Assembly (NCBI RefSeq): GCF_947496995.1
Contig: NZ_CANMFD010000003.1
Location: 248,001-312,000 of the forward strand
Direction: 5' to 3'
DNA from: an uncultured Roseibium sp.
GTDB lineage: Bacteria > Pseudomonadota > Alphaproteobacteria > Rhizobiales > Stappiaceae
DNA: 64,000 bases
This document shows, piece after piece, positions 36,360-45,849 of this stretch. Numbering within the stretch: the stretch's first letter is position 1; each line of letters begins with the position of its first letter. Both the position numbers and the translations under genes were made by a program. A model generated the notes under the pieces. That model saw only the letters and a list, made by a program, of their open reading frames with translations. It searched no databases and had not been told where the DNA came from.

Positions 36360-37135
36360 CCGGCCGTCTTCTTTCCTACGTCACCCTCACCCTGGTGCTC
36401 GCCTTTCTCCTGGGGCCGTTCCTGATCATCGTCGCGGCGGCCCTGTCCGCCGGAGAGACGCTGGCCTTTCCGCCCCAGGGCCTGTCCCTGAAATGGGTTT
36501 TCAAGGTCTTCGAGATCGAGAGCTTCCGGAACAGCTTCGCCCTGTCCATGTTCCTTGCCGTGTTCGGCACGCTGGCGGCGCTCATTCTCGGCGTCCCAGT
36601 CGCCTATGCCGCTTCTCGCTACAAGCTGCCCTTCGGCGAGACCCTGCGCACCATCGTCTCCGCACCGATCATCGTGCCGGGCATCATCGTCGGCCTCGCC
36701 CTCCTGCGTTATCTGGTGATCCCGCTGGACGTCGGCATCGGGCTGGCGCTCTTCATCGCGCATACGGCTCTCATCCTGCCCTATGCGGTGCGGGTCGTCT
36801 CCGCGTCGCTTGAGAACCTGCGCAGCGACATCGAGGAGGCCGCGGTCATCCTCGGCTCGTCACGCGCCGGAGCCTTCTTCCGGGTCGTGCTGCCCAATAT
36901 CCGCAACGGCATTCTCGCCGCCTTCATCCTCGGTTTCGTCACCAGCTTCAATCAGGTTCCGGTCTCCCTGTTCCTGTCCGGCCCCGGCGTCAGAACCCTG
37001 CCCATCGACATGATCTGGTACATGGAAATCACCTACGACCCGTCCGTGGCCGCGCTTGCCGCGCTGCTGGCCTTCCTGTCCATCGCCATCGTGTTTCTGG
37101 CCGAACGTTTCCTCGGATTTTCCCGTTATGTCTGA
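36356..37135 (+). CDS. Pot/Fbp-type ABC permease, second subunit
   Basis: This 259-residue PotC-like permease has six helices, IIVPGIIVGLALLRYLVIP and a coupling loop (EEAAVILGSSRAGAFFRVVLP). It overlaps the preceding permease by 4 bp and the following ATPase gene by 8 bp, so the three membrane-complex genes are translationally coupled. Confidence 0.9.
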   Translation: MTGRLLSYVTLTLVLAFLLGPFLIIVAAALSAGETLAFPPQGLSLKWVFKVFEIESFRNSFALSMFLAVFGTLAALILGVPVAYAASRYKLPFGETLRTIVSAPIIVPGIIVGLALLRYLVIPLDVGIGLALFIAHTALILPYAVRVVSASLENLRSDIEEAAVILGSSRAGAFFRVVLPNIRNGILAAFILGFVTSFNQVPVSLFLSGPGVRTLPIDMIWYMEITYDPSVAALAALLAFLSIAIVFLAERFLGFSRYV

Positions 37136-38162
37136 TCTGACCTATCTCTCGCTGAAAGACGTCACGCTGGCCTACGGCAAGTCGGTTGCCGTCGACAGAC
37201 TGAACCTCGACATCACCAGGGGCGAACTGATCGCTCTGCTCGGTCCGTCCGGTTGCGGCAAGACCACAACGATGCGGGCGATCACCGGCCTCATGCGCCC
37301 GGCTGCCGGCCGCATCACCCTGGACGGGGCGGACATCACCTATCTGCCCGCGAACAAGCGTCAGGTCGGGCTGGTGTTCCAGTCCTATGCCCTCTTCCCG
37401 CACCTGAATGTCTTCGAAAACGTTGCCTTCGGCCTGCGCCTCAAGAAACTGGGCGGCAAGGCGCTCGAGACAAAGGTCGATGGCGGGCTGGACCTAGTCG
37501 GCCTGTCCCATCTGGCGGACCGCAAACCGGCGGAGCTGTCCGGCGGCCAGCAGCAGCGCGTCGCCCTCGCACGCTCCCTGGTCATGGACCCGAAGGTGCT
37601 TCTGCTGGACGAGCCGCTCTCCAATCTGGACGCAAGGCTGCGGCTGGAAATGCGCACCGAGCTGCAGCGGGTTCAGCGCGAAAGCGGCGTGACCATGGTT
37701 TTCGTCACCCACGACCAAAGCGAAGCGCTTGCGCTTGCCGACAGGATTGTCGTCATGAAGGACGGCTATATCGAACAGCTCGGCACGCCGGAGGATGTCT
37801 ACGACCGTCCGTCCACTCGCTTCGTTGCCGACTTCGTCGGGTTCGAGAACATCTTCCCCATGGAAAACGGCAAGCTGAAAACCGCCGACGGCGAGGTCCC
37901 CCTCAGCCCGGGCACGCCGGTCGACGGCACGGTAAAAGGTCTGGCGTGGCGTCCGTCCAAGGTAGCCCTTGGAACGGGACCGTTCTCCGGTATCGTCAAA
38001 GGGTCGTCCTTTGCCGGCCATGCCCGCGAATACCTGCTCGACAGTGCCCTCGGCCCGATCAAGGCGGAACAGCCTGTTCCCCACGATGCCTATGACATCG
38101 GCGACCGGATCGCCTTCGATCTCGCACCGGACCACGCCGCCCGCCTGACCCGAATGGAGTGA
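37128..38162 (+). CDS. Pot/Fbp-type ABC ATP-binding protein
   Basis: The ATG at 37128 (MSDLTYLSLKDV) lies inside the end of the permease gene. The 344-residue protein has Walker A GPSGCGKTTT, signature ELSGGQQQRVALARSL, Walker B LLLDEPLSNLD and switch His VTHDQSEAL. A C-terminal TOBE-like domain follows from about 245. It powers the importer and is followed after 7 bp by the nucleoside hydrolase gene. Confidence 0.92.
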   Translation: MSDLTYLSLKDVTLAYGKSVAVDRLNLDITRGELIALLGPSGCGKTTTMRAITGLMRPAAGRITLDGADITYLPANKRQVGLVFQSYALFPHLNVFENVAFGLRLKKLGGKALETKVDGGLDLVGLSHLADRKPAELSGGQQQRVALARSLVMDPKVLLLDEPLSNLDARLRLEMRTELQRVQRESGVTMVFVTHDQSEALALADRIVVMKDGYIEQLGTPEDVYDRPSTRFVADFVGFENIFPMENGKLKTADGEVPLSPGTPVDGTVKGLAWRPSKVALGTGPFSGIVKGSSFAGHAREYLLDSALGPIKAEQPVPHDAYDIGDRIAFDLAPDHAARLTRME

Positions 38163-38169
38163 GAAAACC

Positions 38170-39084
38170 ATGATCTGGATCGATACGGATATGGGTTTCG
38201 ACGATATTCTGGCGGTGATGATAATCGCCGACCAGCGGGATATATCCGGCATTTCACTGGTTTTCGGCAACGCTCCGCTCGAACAGGTCCGCAAAAATGC
38301 GGCCGGGGCCCGTGCTCTGCTGGGCTGGCGGACGCCAATGCATACAGGCGCGGCACAGGCCATCCTGGGCGAGACGATCACGCCCGGTCATGTGCTTGGC
38401 CCGACCGGCATCCCGACCCGGGGCGCCCGGCTCCCGGAATGTCCGCCCGTTCCGGAGTCTCCCGCCCAGGCCGCCTTGTGCGCCTGGCTGGAAAGCCTTG
38501 ACGCGCCGGGAGAAGTCCTGGCGCTCGGCCCCCTGACCAATCTTGCCATTCTGGCCCTCTCCCGGCCGGACCTTCTGACGAAGATCGCCAAGATCACCTG
38601 GATGGGTGGCGGTGCGGGCCGTGGCAATCAGACCCCTTCCGCCGAGTTCAACGCCTTTGCGGACCCCGAGGCGGTGCAGATCGTCGTCAACAGCGGCGTC
38701 CCCCTGGACATCCTCGATCTGGAATTGTGCCGTCAGGTTCTGATCGGACCGAACGACCTTCGGCCGCTGGAGGCATCCGGCACGGAAAAAGGCCGTGTGC
38801 TGGCCGATCTCTGCGGTGCCTATGTGGATATCGCCCTTGAGAGGGGACGGGAGAAAATGGCTGTTTACGATCCTTGCGCGGCGGCGGCCCTGATCATTCC
38901 CGAAGCCTTCACATTCGCCCCCGGCTTCGTCGCGGTCGAACTCACAGGCACGCATACGCGCGGCAGGACGGTCCTTGATCAACGGCCCGGGATCACGCCG
39001 AACTGCCGCTGGGCGATGCATGCGGACGCGCCCCGCGTTCTCTCGCTCGCACTGAAGACGCTGCAAAAGGCAGCCCTTTCATGA
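38170..39084 (+). CDS. Nucleoside hydrolase (IunH family)
   Basis: This 304-residue enzyme begins MIWIDTDMGFDD, the DTDxGxDD calcium-binding motif of nucleoside hydrolases (residues 5-12). GPLTNLAIL and WMGGGAGRGNQTPSAEFNAFADPEA are further conserved blocks contacting the ribose and metal. It splits ribonucleosides into base and ribose in the cytoplasm. It overlaps the adenine deaminase start by 4 bp, which links the two steps: nucleoside to base, then adenine to hypoxanthine. Confidence 0.92.
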   Translation: MIWIDTDMGFDDILAVMIIADQRDISGISLVFGNAPLEQVRKNAAGARALLGWRTPMHTGAAQAILGETITPGHVLGPTGIPTRGARLPECPPVPESPAQAALCAWLESLDAPGEVLALGPLTNLAILALSRPDLLTKIAKITWMGGGAGRGNQTPSAEFNAFADPEAVQIVVNSGVPLDILDLELCRQVLIGPNDLRPLEASGTEKGRVLADLCGAYVDIALERGREKMAVYDPCAAAALIIPEAFTFAPGFVAVELTGTHTRGRTVLDQRPGITPNCRWAMHADAPRVLSLALKTLQKAALS

Positions 39085-40868
39085 CCGACACCGCAAACGA
39101 ACCCGCAGACCTCGCCGCCCGCCCCTTGCGGGACCGGGCCGTAAGGGCAGCCAAGGGCCTTGAACCTTTCGATCTCCTGATAAGAGGCGGCACGCTCGTC
39201 GATGCGGTCACCGGCGAGCTGAGGCAAGCCGATATCGGTGTATGCGGAGCCATTATCGCCAGCGTTCACGACACCGGCACGCGCGACGATGCAGCAAAGA
39301 TCATCGATGCCGCCGGGCTGTTCGTCTCCCCCGGTCTCATCGACACTCACATGCATGTGGAAAGCTCCATGGTCACCCCGGCAGGCTACGCCGAAGCGGT
39401 GCTGCCCCGAGGAGTGACCACCATCATCTGGGACCCGCACGAACTGGCGAATGTTCATGGTCTGGCGGGTGTCGACTGGGCCATTGAGGCTTCACTGCCC
39501 CTGCCCTTGCGGATCCTGCTGCTTGCCCCGTCCTGCGTCCCCTCCGCGCCCGGACTGGAGAGATCGGGGGCGGATTTCGCGCGCGCGGAACTGCAGGACC
39601 TGCTCGAACGCGAAGCCATCGCCGGCGTCGCCGAAGTCATGAACATGCAAGGCGTGATCGATCGCGCCCCGCGCATGACGGACGTGGTGCAGGCGGGCCT
39701 TGAAAGCGGCAAGCTTGTCTGCGGTCACGCCCGGGGCCTGGAAGGAGCGGATCTCAATGCCTTCATGGCGGCGGGGATCACTTCCGACCACGAACTGACT
39801 TCCGGCGCGGATCTGATACGCAAGCTCCGGGCCGGACTGACCATCGAGCTGCGCGGCTCGCATGATCATTTACTGCCGGAATTCGTGGAGACCCTCAACG
39901 CGCTCGCTGCCCTGCCTTCCACGCTGACGCTGTGCACGGACGATGTCTTCCCCGACGATCTTCACGCCACCGGCGGCCTCAACGACGTCGTCGCCCGTCT
40001 CGTCCGCTACGGCCTGTCACCGGTGAGGGCAATTCAAGCGGCCACCCTCAACGCCGCGCACCGGCTTGGACGCGCCGATCTCGGTCTCATCGCTCCGGGC
40101 CGGCGGGCGGATATCGCGCTGTTTGAAGATCTTGAGAACTTTGTCACGGTGAAGGTTATCGCCAACGGCGTTGCCGTCGCGGAAAACGGCACCCTGACGG
40201 CACCGCTCGTCGGCACGGACCCGGCGCTGTTACGAAACTCCGTTCATTGCACGCAGGTCACTGCGGAGGATTTCAAGGTCCGCTCAAGCGGCAGGAGCGT
40301 CGAGGTCGCGACCATCGACCGGCCCCGGTTCACACGCTGGGGCACCGCCATTACAGAGGTCGAGAACGGCTGTGTCGTTCCCCCGCAAGGCGCCACCCTG
40401 ATGAGCGTCATCCACCGTCACGGACGCGGCGATGCCGGCCCGGCAACCGGCTACCTCACATCCTGGGGAACATGGCGGGGCGCGTTCTGCACCACGGTCT
40501 CGCACGACAGCCACAACGTCACGGTCTTCGGCGGCAACGAGGAAGACATGGCGGTTGCGGCGAACTGGGTGATTTCCCGACAAGGCGGTATGGCCGTTGC
40601 CAAAGACGGAAAGATCCTCGCCGGACTCGCCCTGTCGCTTTCCGGCCTGATCACCGACGCACCGCTGAGTGAAACGGCCCGCGACTTTGCGGCTATCCGG
40701 AAAGCCATGGAAGAGATCGTTACCTGGAAGCCACCCTACCTGGTCTTCAAGGCCTGCTTCGGCGCCACACTCGCCTGCAACGCCGGCCCGCATCTGACCG
40801 ACATGGGCCTTGCCGATGCCACCCTCGCCGAACCAATGAAAAATCCGGTCCTGAAGATCGTCAGCTAG
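39081..40868 (+). CDS. ade: Adenine deaminase (AdeC family)
   Basis: This 595-residue amidohydrolase has the AdeC layout: small N-terminal beta domain (DLLIRGGTLVDAVTGEL), metal-binding HMHVESS at 90-96, WDPHELANVHG, a catalytic-barrel CTDDVFPDDL and a C-terminal domain with HDSHNVTVFGGNEEDM and GLALSLSGLITDAP. It deaminates adenine to hypoxanthine and ammonia with Fe or Mn at the active site. It overlaps the nucleoside hydrolase gene and is the last plus-strand gene of this operon. Confidence 0.93.
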   Translation: MTDTANEPADLAARPLRDRAVRAAKGLEPFDLLIRGGTLVDAVTGELRQADIGVCGAIIASVHDTGTRDDAAKIIDAAGLFVSPGLIDTHMHVESSMVTPAGYAEAVLPRGVTTIIWDPHELANVHGLAGVDWAIEASLPLPLRILLLAPSCVPSAPGLERSGADFARAELQDLLEREAIAGVAEVMNMQGVIDRAPRMTDVVQAGLESGKLVCGHARGLEGADLNAFMAAGITSDHELTSGADLIRKLRAGLTIELRGSHDHLLPEFVETLNALAALPSTLTLCTDDVFPDDLHATGGLNDVVARLVRYGLSPVRAIQAATLNAAHRLGRADLGLIAPGRRADIALFEDLENFVTVKVIANGVAVAENGTLTAPLVGTDPALLRNSVHCTQVTAEDFKVRSSGRSVEVATIDRPRFTRWGTAITEVENGCVVPPQGATLMSVIHRHGRGDAGPATGYLTSWGTWRGAFCTTVSHDSHNVTVFGGNEEDMAVAANWVISRQGGMAVAKDGKILAGLALSLSGLITDAPLSETARDFAAIRKAMEEIVTWKPPYLVFKACFGATLACNAGPHLTDMGLADATLAEPMKNPVLKIVS

Positions 40869-40955
40869 CTTCAATGATGTTGGCTCCGGACTCCATCGGT
40901 GCAATACACTCCGGATCGACTGATTTGCGAGACCGGCTTCACGCCAACTCGACCG

Positions 40956-42125
40956 CTACCCCGCCAATTCGCCTTCGGTCAGCCGAACCCAGAAACTGAC
41001 GCCGGTCTCGATGGCCGCGTCGTTGAAATCATACGCGGTGTTGTGGTGAAGCGCGCCATCGACGGCAGGTCCATTGCCGAGCCAGACATAAGAGCCCGGA
41101 ACCTCCTGGGAGAAAAACGCAAAATCATCGCCTGCGGTGGACGGCGGAAAATCGGTGCGCACCTTGTTGCCGCAAACCGCGCGTGCGGCCGCGAGCGCGC
41201 GCTCCGTGACATCCGGATTGTTCACCACGGGCGGAATCCGACGGATGAAATCATAGTCGGCGGTGATCCCGAACATGACGGCAACACCGCGGGCAAGGCG
41301 GCCGATTTCCGCCTCGAGCTGATCCCGGACTGCCGGCGAATAGGCCCGCGCCGTCCCGCCGATTTCAACGAAGTCCGGAATGACGTTGAGGGCATTGGGG
41401 TCCCCGGCATGAACGGAACAGGCGCTGACGACCGCGGGCTGGAGAGGATCCACAACCCGGCCGACAACCGTCTGAAGGCTCGCCAGAAAATGGCCGCAGG
41501 CCGTCACCGGGTCCTTGCCCAGATGCGGCTTGGCGCCATGAGTTCCGACCCCTTTGAATACGACCTTCCAGCTGTCGGAGGACGCAAGCTGCGGGCCTGC
41601 CGTAACCGCCATTTCATCCACGGCAAGGCCGGGCATGTTGTGCAGGCCGTAGACCGCATCACAGGGAAAGAGATCAAAGAGGCCGTCCTCGACCATTTTC
41701 CGCGCCCCGCCCCGGCCTTCCTCCGCCGGCTGGAAGATGAAATGGACTGTGCCGTTGAAATTCCGGGTTCGTGCCAGATACCGCGCGGCGCCCGCCAGCA
41801 GGGTGGTGTGGCCATCGTGGCCGCAGGCATGCATCTTGCCCGGAACCGAGGATTTGTACGGACGGTCCGCCGTCTCCGGCATGGCAAGGGCATCCATGTC
41901 CGCGCGCAGGCCGATGCGGCGCGGGCCGTTGCCGTTCGTCAACGTGCCGACAATGCCCGTACCGCCGAGGCCTCGGTGGATGGTTACCCCGGCCTCTTTG
42001 AGAAGATCGGCCACGATGGCGCTTGTGCGCACTTCCTCAAAACCAAGCTCGGGATGGGTATGCAGGTCATGCCGGAGGTTCTTGAGAAATGTCAGTTCCT
42101 CCGCGTCCAGCGATATCTTGGTCAT
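40956..42125 (-). CDS. M20-family amidohydrolase (hippurate hydrolase/AbgB-like)
   Basis: The ATG at 42125 (MTKISLDAEEL) gives a normal 389-residue length; the frame runs a further 183 codons upstream but that part overlaps the divergent phosphoribosyltransferase gene. It shows LRHDLHTHPELGFEE, GLRADMDALAMPE, HACGHDGHT and FQPAEEGRGGARKM, the metal-binding and catalytic sites of the family, plus GVGTHGAKPHLGKDP from the dimerisation domain. It cleaves N-acyl amino acids or related amides in the cytoplasm. Its role among purine genes is unclear. Confidence 0.88.
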   Translation of the reverse strand: MTKISLDAEELTFLKNLRHDLHTHPELGFEEVRTSAIVADLLKEAGVTIHRGLGGTGIVGTLTNGNGPRRIGLRADMDALAMPETADRPYKSSVPGKMHACGHDGHTTLLAGAARYLARTRNFNGTVHFIFQPAEEGRGGARKMVEDGLFDLFPCDAVYGLHNMPGLAVDEMAVTAGPQLASSDSWKVVFKGVGTHGAKPHLGKDPVTACGHFLASLQTVVGRVVDPLQPAVVSACSVHAGDPNALNVIPDFVEIGGTARAYSPAVRDQLEAEIGRLARGVAVMFGITADYDFIRRIPPVVNNPDVTERALAAARAVCGNKVRTDFPPSTAGDDFAFFSQEVPGSYVWLGNGPAVDGALHHNTAYDFNDAAIETGVSFWVRLTEGELAG

Positions 42126-42249
42126 CGGATGTGTTGATCCTTTCGAGGAGAAAAAGGCTGAACCCCGTTCCGGACCGGACAAGGCGGCCAGGATCTGATA
42201 GATCCCGGAAAAAGCGGATTTATCATAGTCGAACCCCGGAAAGCAGACA

Positions 42250-42990
42250 ATGATCGGCAATATCTTCGAAAAAGAACCCCATGTTTTCTGGCAGGAAACC
42301 GCTCCGGCGGGGACATATGACACCGCACCGCCGGAAGGGCACCGGATCTTCTTTCCCGCGTTGTTGCCGGACGGAGGCCAGCTCGCCCTGCCGATCCGCG
42401 AACTGGCGGATGGCCAGTCGGCTCTGGCATCTCTTATCGTCAACCAGGCATCCTTCGAAGTCGTTGACCGGCTGGCCACGGCACTTGCCGATCTTGCCCG
42501 TCCCTTCTCGCCTGAGGTGGTGGTCGGCCTGCCGACGCTCGGCCTGCCGACGCTCGGCCTGACCCTGGCAGCTCCCGCCGCGCGCAACCTCGGCCACAGC
42601 CGCTTCGTGCCCTTGAGCACCTCGCGCAAGTTCTGGTACCGGGAGGACCTCTCCGTTCCCCTGCGCTCGATCACCAGCCCGGACCAGACGAAACGCCTTT
42701 ATCTCGACCCGCGCATGCTGCCGCTCCTGAAGGGCAAGCGGGTACTGCTGGTCGACGATGTCCTGAGCAGCGGCACATCCATTCTCGCAGGCCTTCGCCT
42801 GCTCAAGCTTTGCGGTATCGAACCGGTGGCCATCGGTGCCGCCATGCTTCAGACGATGCGCTGGAAAGAAGCGCTGGAGCAGGAGGCAAGCGGCCTTTCG
42901 GAGCGCGTTGTCGGCGTCTTCAGAACACCGAAGCTCACCCGCCACCCCGGCGGCGGATGGCAGCCGGAAGCGTTGGACAAATCAGCCTGA
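42250..42990 (+). CDS. Phosphoribosyltransferase-family protein
   Basis: This 246-residue protein has a type I phosphoribosyltransferase core with the PRPP-binding loop VLLVDDVLSSGTS at about 159-171 and a substrate-binding loop VVVGLPTLGLPTLGL. GGAAAG-like GGAAAG spacing is poor but GGAAAG-type GGAAAGCAGACA precedes the ATG. Nearby nucleoside hydrolase and adenine deaminase suggest a purine base as substrate, giving a nucleotide. Its 3' end overlaps the convergent ATPase gene by 9 bp. An exact base specificity cannot be given. Confidence 0.8.
   Translation: MIGNIFEKEPHVFWQETAPAGTYDTAPPEGHRIFFPALLPDGGQLALPIRELADGQSALASLIVNQASFEVVDRLATALADLARPFSPEVVVGLPTLGLPTLGLTLAAPAARNLGHSRFVPLSTSRKFWYREDLSVPLRSITSPDQTKRLYLDPRMLPLLKGKRVLLVDDVLSSGTSILAGLRLLKLCGIEPVAIGAAMLQTMRWKEALEQEASGLSERVVGVFRTPKLTRHPGGGWQPEALDKSA
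42526..42555. repeat. Perfect 15-bp tandem duplication within the phosphoribosyltransferase gene
   Basis: GGCCTGCCGACGCTC occurs twice in direct succession, followed by a partial third GGCCTGAC. It is in frame and inserts an extra GLPTL into the loop. Confidence 0.9.
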
Positions 42991-44058
42991 ACCGACAACA
43001 GGTTCCAGCCTTTGCCCGTCCGGAGCGAAGAGATGCACCTTGTCCAGCTCCATTGCGATGTGGACGGGATCGCCTGTCTTCAGTGGAAAATGTCCGTGCT
43101 GGCGGACAAGCACCTGGCCGATGTCCGGCACCCGCGCGTGAATATTCGTGTCCGACCCCAGATGCTCGACCAGTTCCGCCGTTCCGGAGAAATGCGCGGC
43201 CGCTTCCGGAACGATGTTCAGATGCTCGGGCCGCACGCCCAGATCGCTGGCCGAGGCATGACCCGTTCCCGGCGAGATCCCGATCAACGTTCCGTCTTTC
43301 AGAAGAACGCCCTTGTCCGCCGGAGCGACCTCCAAAATGTTCATGGTCGGAGAACCGATGAACTGGGCGACGAACCGGTTGGCCGGACGCTCATAAAGAT
43401 CCAGCGGTGTGCCAACCTGCTGTATCTTGCCCGCGTTCAGAACCACGATCCTGTCGGCGAGCGTGAGCGCCTCGACCTGATCGTGCGTGACGTAAATCAT
43501 GGTCGTTTCCAGGCGCTGATGCAGCCGGGCGATTTCCAGGCGCATCTCGACCCGCAGCGCGGCATCCAGGTTGGACAGCGGTTCGTCGAACAGGAAGGCG
43601 CTCGGATCGCGGACAATTGCCCGGCCCATGGCGACACGCTGGCGCTGACCGCCGGACAGGGCCTTGGGCAGACGGGCGGTCAACGACGTGAGACCGAGCG
43701 TCTTTGCCGCGTCATGCACCTTCCCGGCCCGCTCCTGCGAAGGCGCTTTGCGGATTTCGAGCGAAAAACCCATGTTGCGGGCAACGTCCATATGCGGATA
43801 CAGCGCGTAGGACTGGAACACCATCGCCATGTCCCGATCGCGTGGCTGCACCTCGTTCATGCGCCGCCCATCGACCCGGAACTCGCCGTCCGTGATCGGC
43901 TCCAGACCGGCGATCATGCGCAGAAGCGTCGATTTTCCGCAGCCGGACGGGCCGACCAGCACAATGAATTCGCCGTCCTCGATCTCCAGATTGATATCCC
44001 GCATGACTTCAACGGGACCATAGTTCTTGGCGATGTTCTGCAGTTCAATGCGTGCCAT
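42982..44058 (-). CDS. CUT1 sugar-type ABC ATP-binding protein (MalK/UgpC class)
   Basis: This 358-residue ATPase has Walker A GPSGCGKSTL (about 36-45), signature ALSGGQRQRVAMGRAIVRDP, Walker B FLFDEPLSNLD and switch His YVTHDQVEALTLADRI. The C-terminal part from about 235 is the MalK-type regulatory domain (FIGSPTMNIL, GVRPEHLNIV). It is the last gene of the minus-strand GntR / lyase / binding protein / two permeases / ATPase operon. Confidence 0.92.
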   Translation of the reverse strand: MARIELQNIAKNYGPVEVMRDINLEIEDGEFIVLVGPSGCGKSTLLRMIAGLEPITDGEFRVDGRRMNEVQPRDRDMAMVFQSYALYPHMDVARNMGFSLEIRKAPSQERAGKVHDAAKTLGLTSLTARLPKALSGGQRQRVAMGRAIVRDPSAFLFDEPLSNLDAALRVEMRLEIARLHQRLETTMIYVTHDQVEALTLADRIVVLNAGKIQQVGTPLDLYERPANRFVAQFIGSPTMNILEVAPADKGVLLKDGTLIGISPGTGHASASDLGVRPEHLNIVPEAAAHFSGTAELVEHLGSDTNIHARVPDIGQVLVRQHGHFPLKTGDPVHIAMELDKVHLFAPDGQRLEPVVGSG

Positions 44059-44068
44059 GCTGAAACGC

Positions 44069-44911
44069 CTACCCCTTGACGGCCCCGGAGGTCAGCCCCT
44101 GGACCAGATACCGCTGGATGAAGATGAAGAAGAGGCAGGACGGCACCAGCGCAAGCACGCCGGCCGCCATCATCTGCCCCCAGTCGACCGAGAATTTCGA
44201 AACGAACGTCAGCAGCCCGACCGGGAAGGTCATGGTGTCGTTCGAGTTGATCAGCATGAGCGCGAACAGCAGTTCGCTCCAGGCTGCCGTGAAGATGAAC
44301 CCCAGCGTCGCGCCGAGGCCCGGCAAGGTCAGCGGCAGGACGATCTTGCGCAGCGCCTGAAAGCGGGTGCAGCCGTCCATCATGCCCGCCTCCTCCAGAT
44401 CCTTCGGAATGCCGTCGAAGAAGGACTGCATCAGGAAGGTTGCGAAAGGTATGTTGAAGGCCGTGTAGACGATGATCAGGCTGGTAAGGGAATTGAGCAG
44501 CCCGACCGCCGCGACGATCTTGTAGATCGGGGCGATGATCATCAGCAGCGGGAACATCTGCGTGATCAGCATGATGGCCACCACAAGCCGCTTGCCGCGA
44601 AAGGTGAAGCGCGAAAAGGCGTAGCCGGCCGCTGCCGCGATGCAGGTCGTGATCGCGGCGGTGGTGAGCGACACGACAAGGCTGTTCCGGAAATAATACA
44701 GGAAGTCCGTCGCCACCAGAACCGTGCGGAAATTCTCAAGCGTGAAGCTGCTCGGAACCAGCGCGGTTCCTTCCGTGTAGATCAACTTGTCCGGCGTGAC
44801 CGCGATCTTGGCGAGCCAGTAGAGCGGAAACAGGGCGAAGCCGACATACAGCGCCAGGGCCAGATATTTGCCGGTGACCGCCAGGGGCGAACTGTGACGA
44901 TGCACACTCAT
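44069..44911 (-). CDS. CUT1 sugar-type ABC permease (MalG class)
   Basis: This 280-residue permease has six helices, FPLYWLAKIAVTP near the N-terminus and the coupling loop EEAGMMDGCTRFQALRKIVLPL. LITQMFPLLMIIAPIYKIV is typical of the MalG side. It lies 8 bp from the preceding permease and 10 bp from the ATPase gene. Confidence 0.9.
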   Translation of the reverse strand: MSVHRHSSPLAVTGKYLALALYVGFALFPLYWLAKIAVTPDKLIYTEGTALVPSSFTLENFRTVLVATDFLYYFRNSLVVSLTTAAITTCIAAAAGYAFSRFTFRGKRLVVAIMLITQMFPLLMIIAPIYKIVAAVGLLNSLTSLIIVYTAFNIPFATFLMQSFFDGIPKDLEEAGMMDGCTRFQALRKIVLPLTLPGLGATLGFIFTAAWSELLFALMLINSNDTMTFPVGLLTFVSKFSVDWGQMMAAGVLALVPSCLFFIFIQRYLVQGLTSGAVKG

Positions 44912-44919
44912 GACGAACC

Positions 44920-45849
44920 TCAGATCTTGACCAGCTTGCGGCGCAACACCAGCAGAACCGCGGCGTAGACGAGCAGCAGACCCAGCAGCGCGACGGCAAT
45001 CGCCGAGGCATAGCCGAAGTCGAGCTTCCGGAACGCGGTGGTGAAAATGTAGGTCGACAGGATCTGTGTCGAATTGGCCGGCCCTCCCCCCGTCATCACG
45101 AAGATCAGATCTGCGAAATTCGCGATCCAGATCGTCCTGAGCATGACGGTAATGGCGATCATCGGCGCCAGAAACGGCAGGGTGATCTTGGTGAACATCT
45201 GCCAGGCCGATGCACCGTCGATCTCCGCCGCCTCATAGAGTTCACCGGGGATCGACTGCAGGGCTGCCAGAAGAGTGATCGCGAAAAACGGAATGCCGAA
45301 CCAGACGTTGGCGGTGATCGGCCCCCACATGGCAAGGTTCGGGTCGCCCATGATGTTGAACGGCTCGGGCAGTATGCCCAGCGCCGCGAGCCAGTGCGGC
45401 AACGGGCCGATGGTGGGGTTGAAAAGCCAGGCCCAGGTCAGGGCAGACAGGAAGGTCGGCACTGCCCAGGGCAGGAAGACAAGAGCCTGAACCAGTCGCT
45501 TGCCATGAAAGCTCGTGTTGAGCAGCAGCGCCAGGCCGAGACCGAGAAAGAACTGGAACGTGATCGACCCGGCCGTCCACCAGAAGGTGTTGGTCAGCGC
45601 CAGCCAGAATTTCCGGTCGCTCCACAGGGAGCGAAAATTATCCAGCCCCGCCCAGCCCGTATCGAGCGGACGCAGAAGATTGACCGACTGGAACGCATAG
45701 GAGATCCCGATGACCAGCGGAACCAGCATCACCAACGCGATCAGGATGAGCGCGGGCGAAAGATAGACATAGGGCTCCACCATGTAGCGCAGGTAGAAGG
45801 ATGGCCGCGCCCGGGATGCCCCGGGCGCGGAAGGGTTTCTTGCCGTCAT
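44920..45849 (-). CDS. CUT1 sugar-type ABC permease (MalF class)
   Basis: The ATG at 45849 overlaps the binding-protein stop (ATGA) and follows GGTGGAAAG, so it is preferred over an upstream GTG. The 309-residue protein has six helices, YVYLSPALILIALVMLVPLV at the first, and the coupling loop EAAEIDGASAWQMFTKITLPF. It pairs with the next permease to form the channel. Confidence 0.9.
   Translation of the reverse strand: MTARNPSAPGASRARPSFYLRYMVEPYVYLSPALILIALVMLVPLVIGISYAFQSVNLLRPLDTGWAGLDNFRSLWSDRKFWLALTNTFWWTAGSITFQFFLGLGLALLLNTSFHGKRLVQALVFLPWAVPTFLSALTWAWLFNPTIGPLPHWLAALGILPEPFNIMGDPNLAMWGPITANVWFGIPFFAITLLAALQSIPGELYEAAEIDGASAWQMFTKITLPFLAPMIAITVMLRTIWIANFADLIFVMTGGGPANSTQILSTYIFTTAFRKLDFGYASAIAVALLGLLLVYAAVLLVLRRKLVKI

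Noticed and set aside
42126..42674. Upstream extension of the M20 amidohydrolase frame
   Set aside because: It overlaps the divergent phosphoribosyltransferase gene and lacks family similarity; the family start is at 42125.
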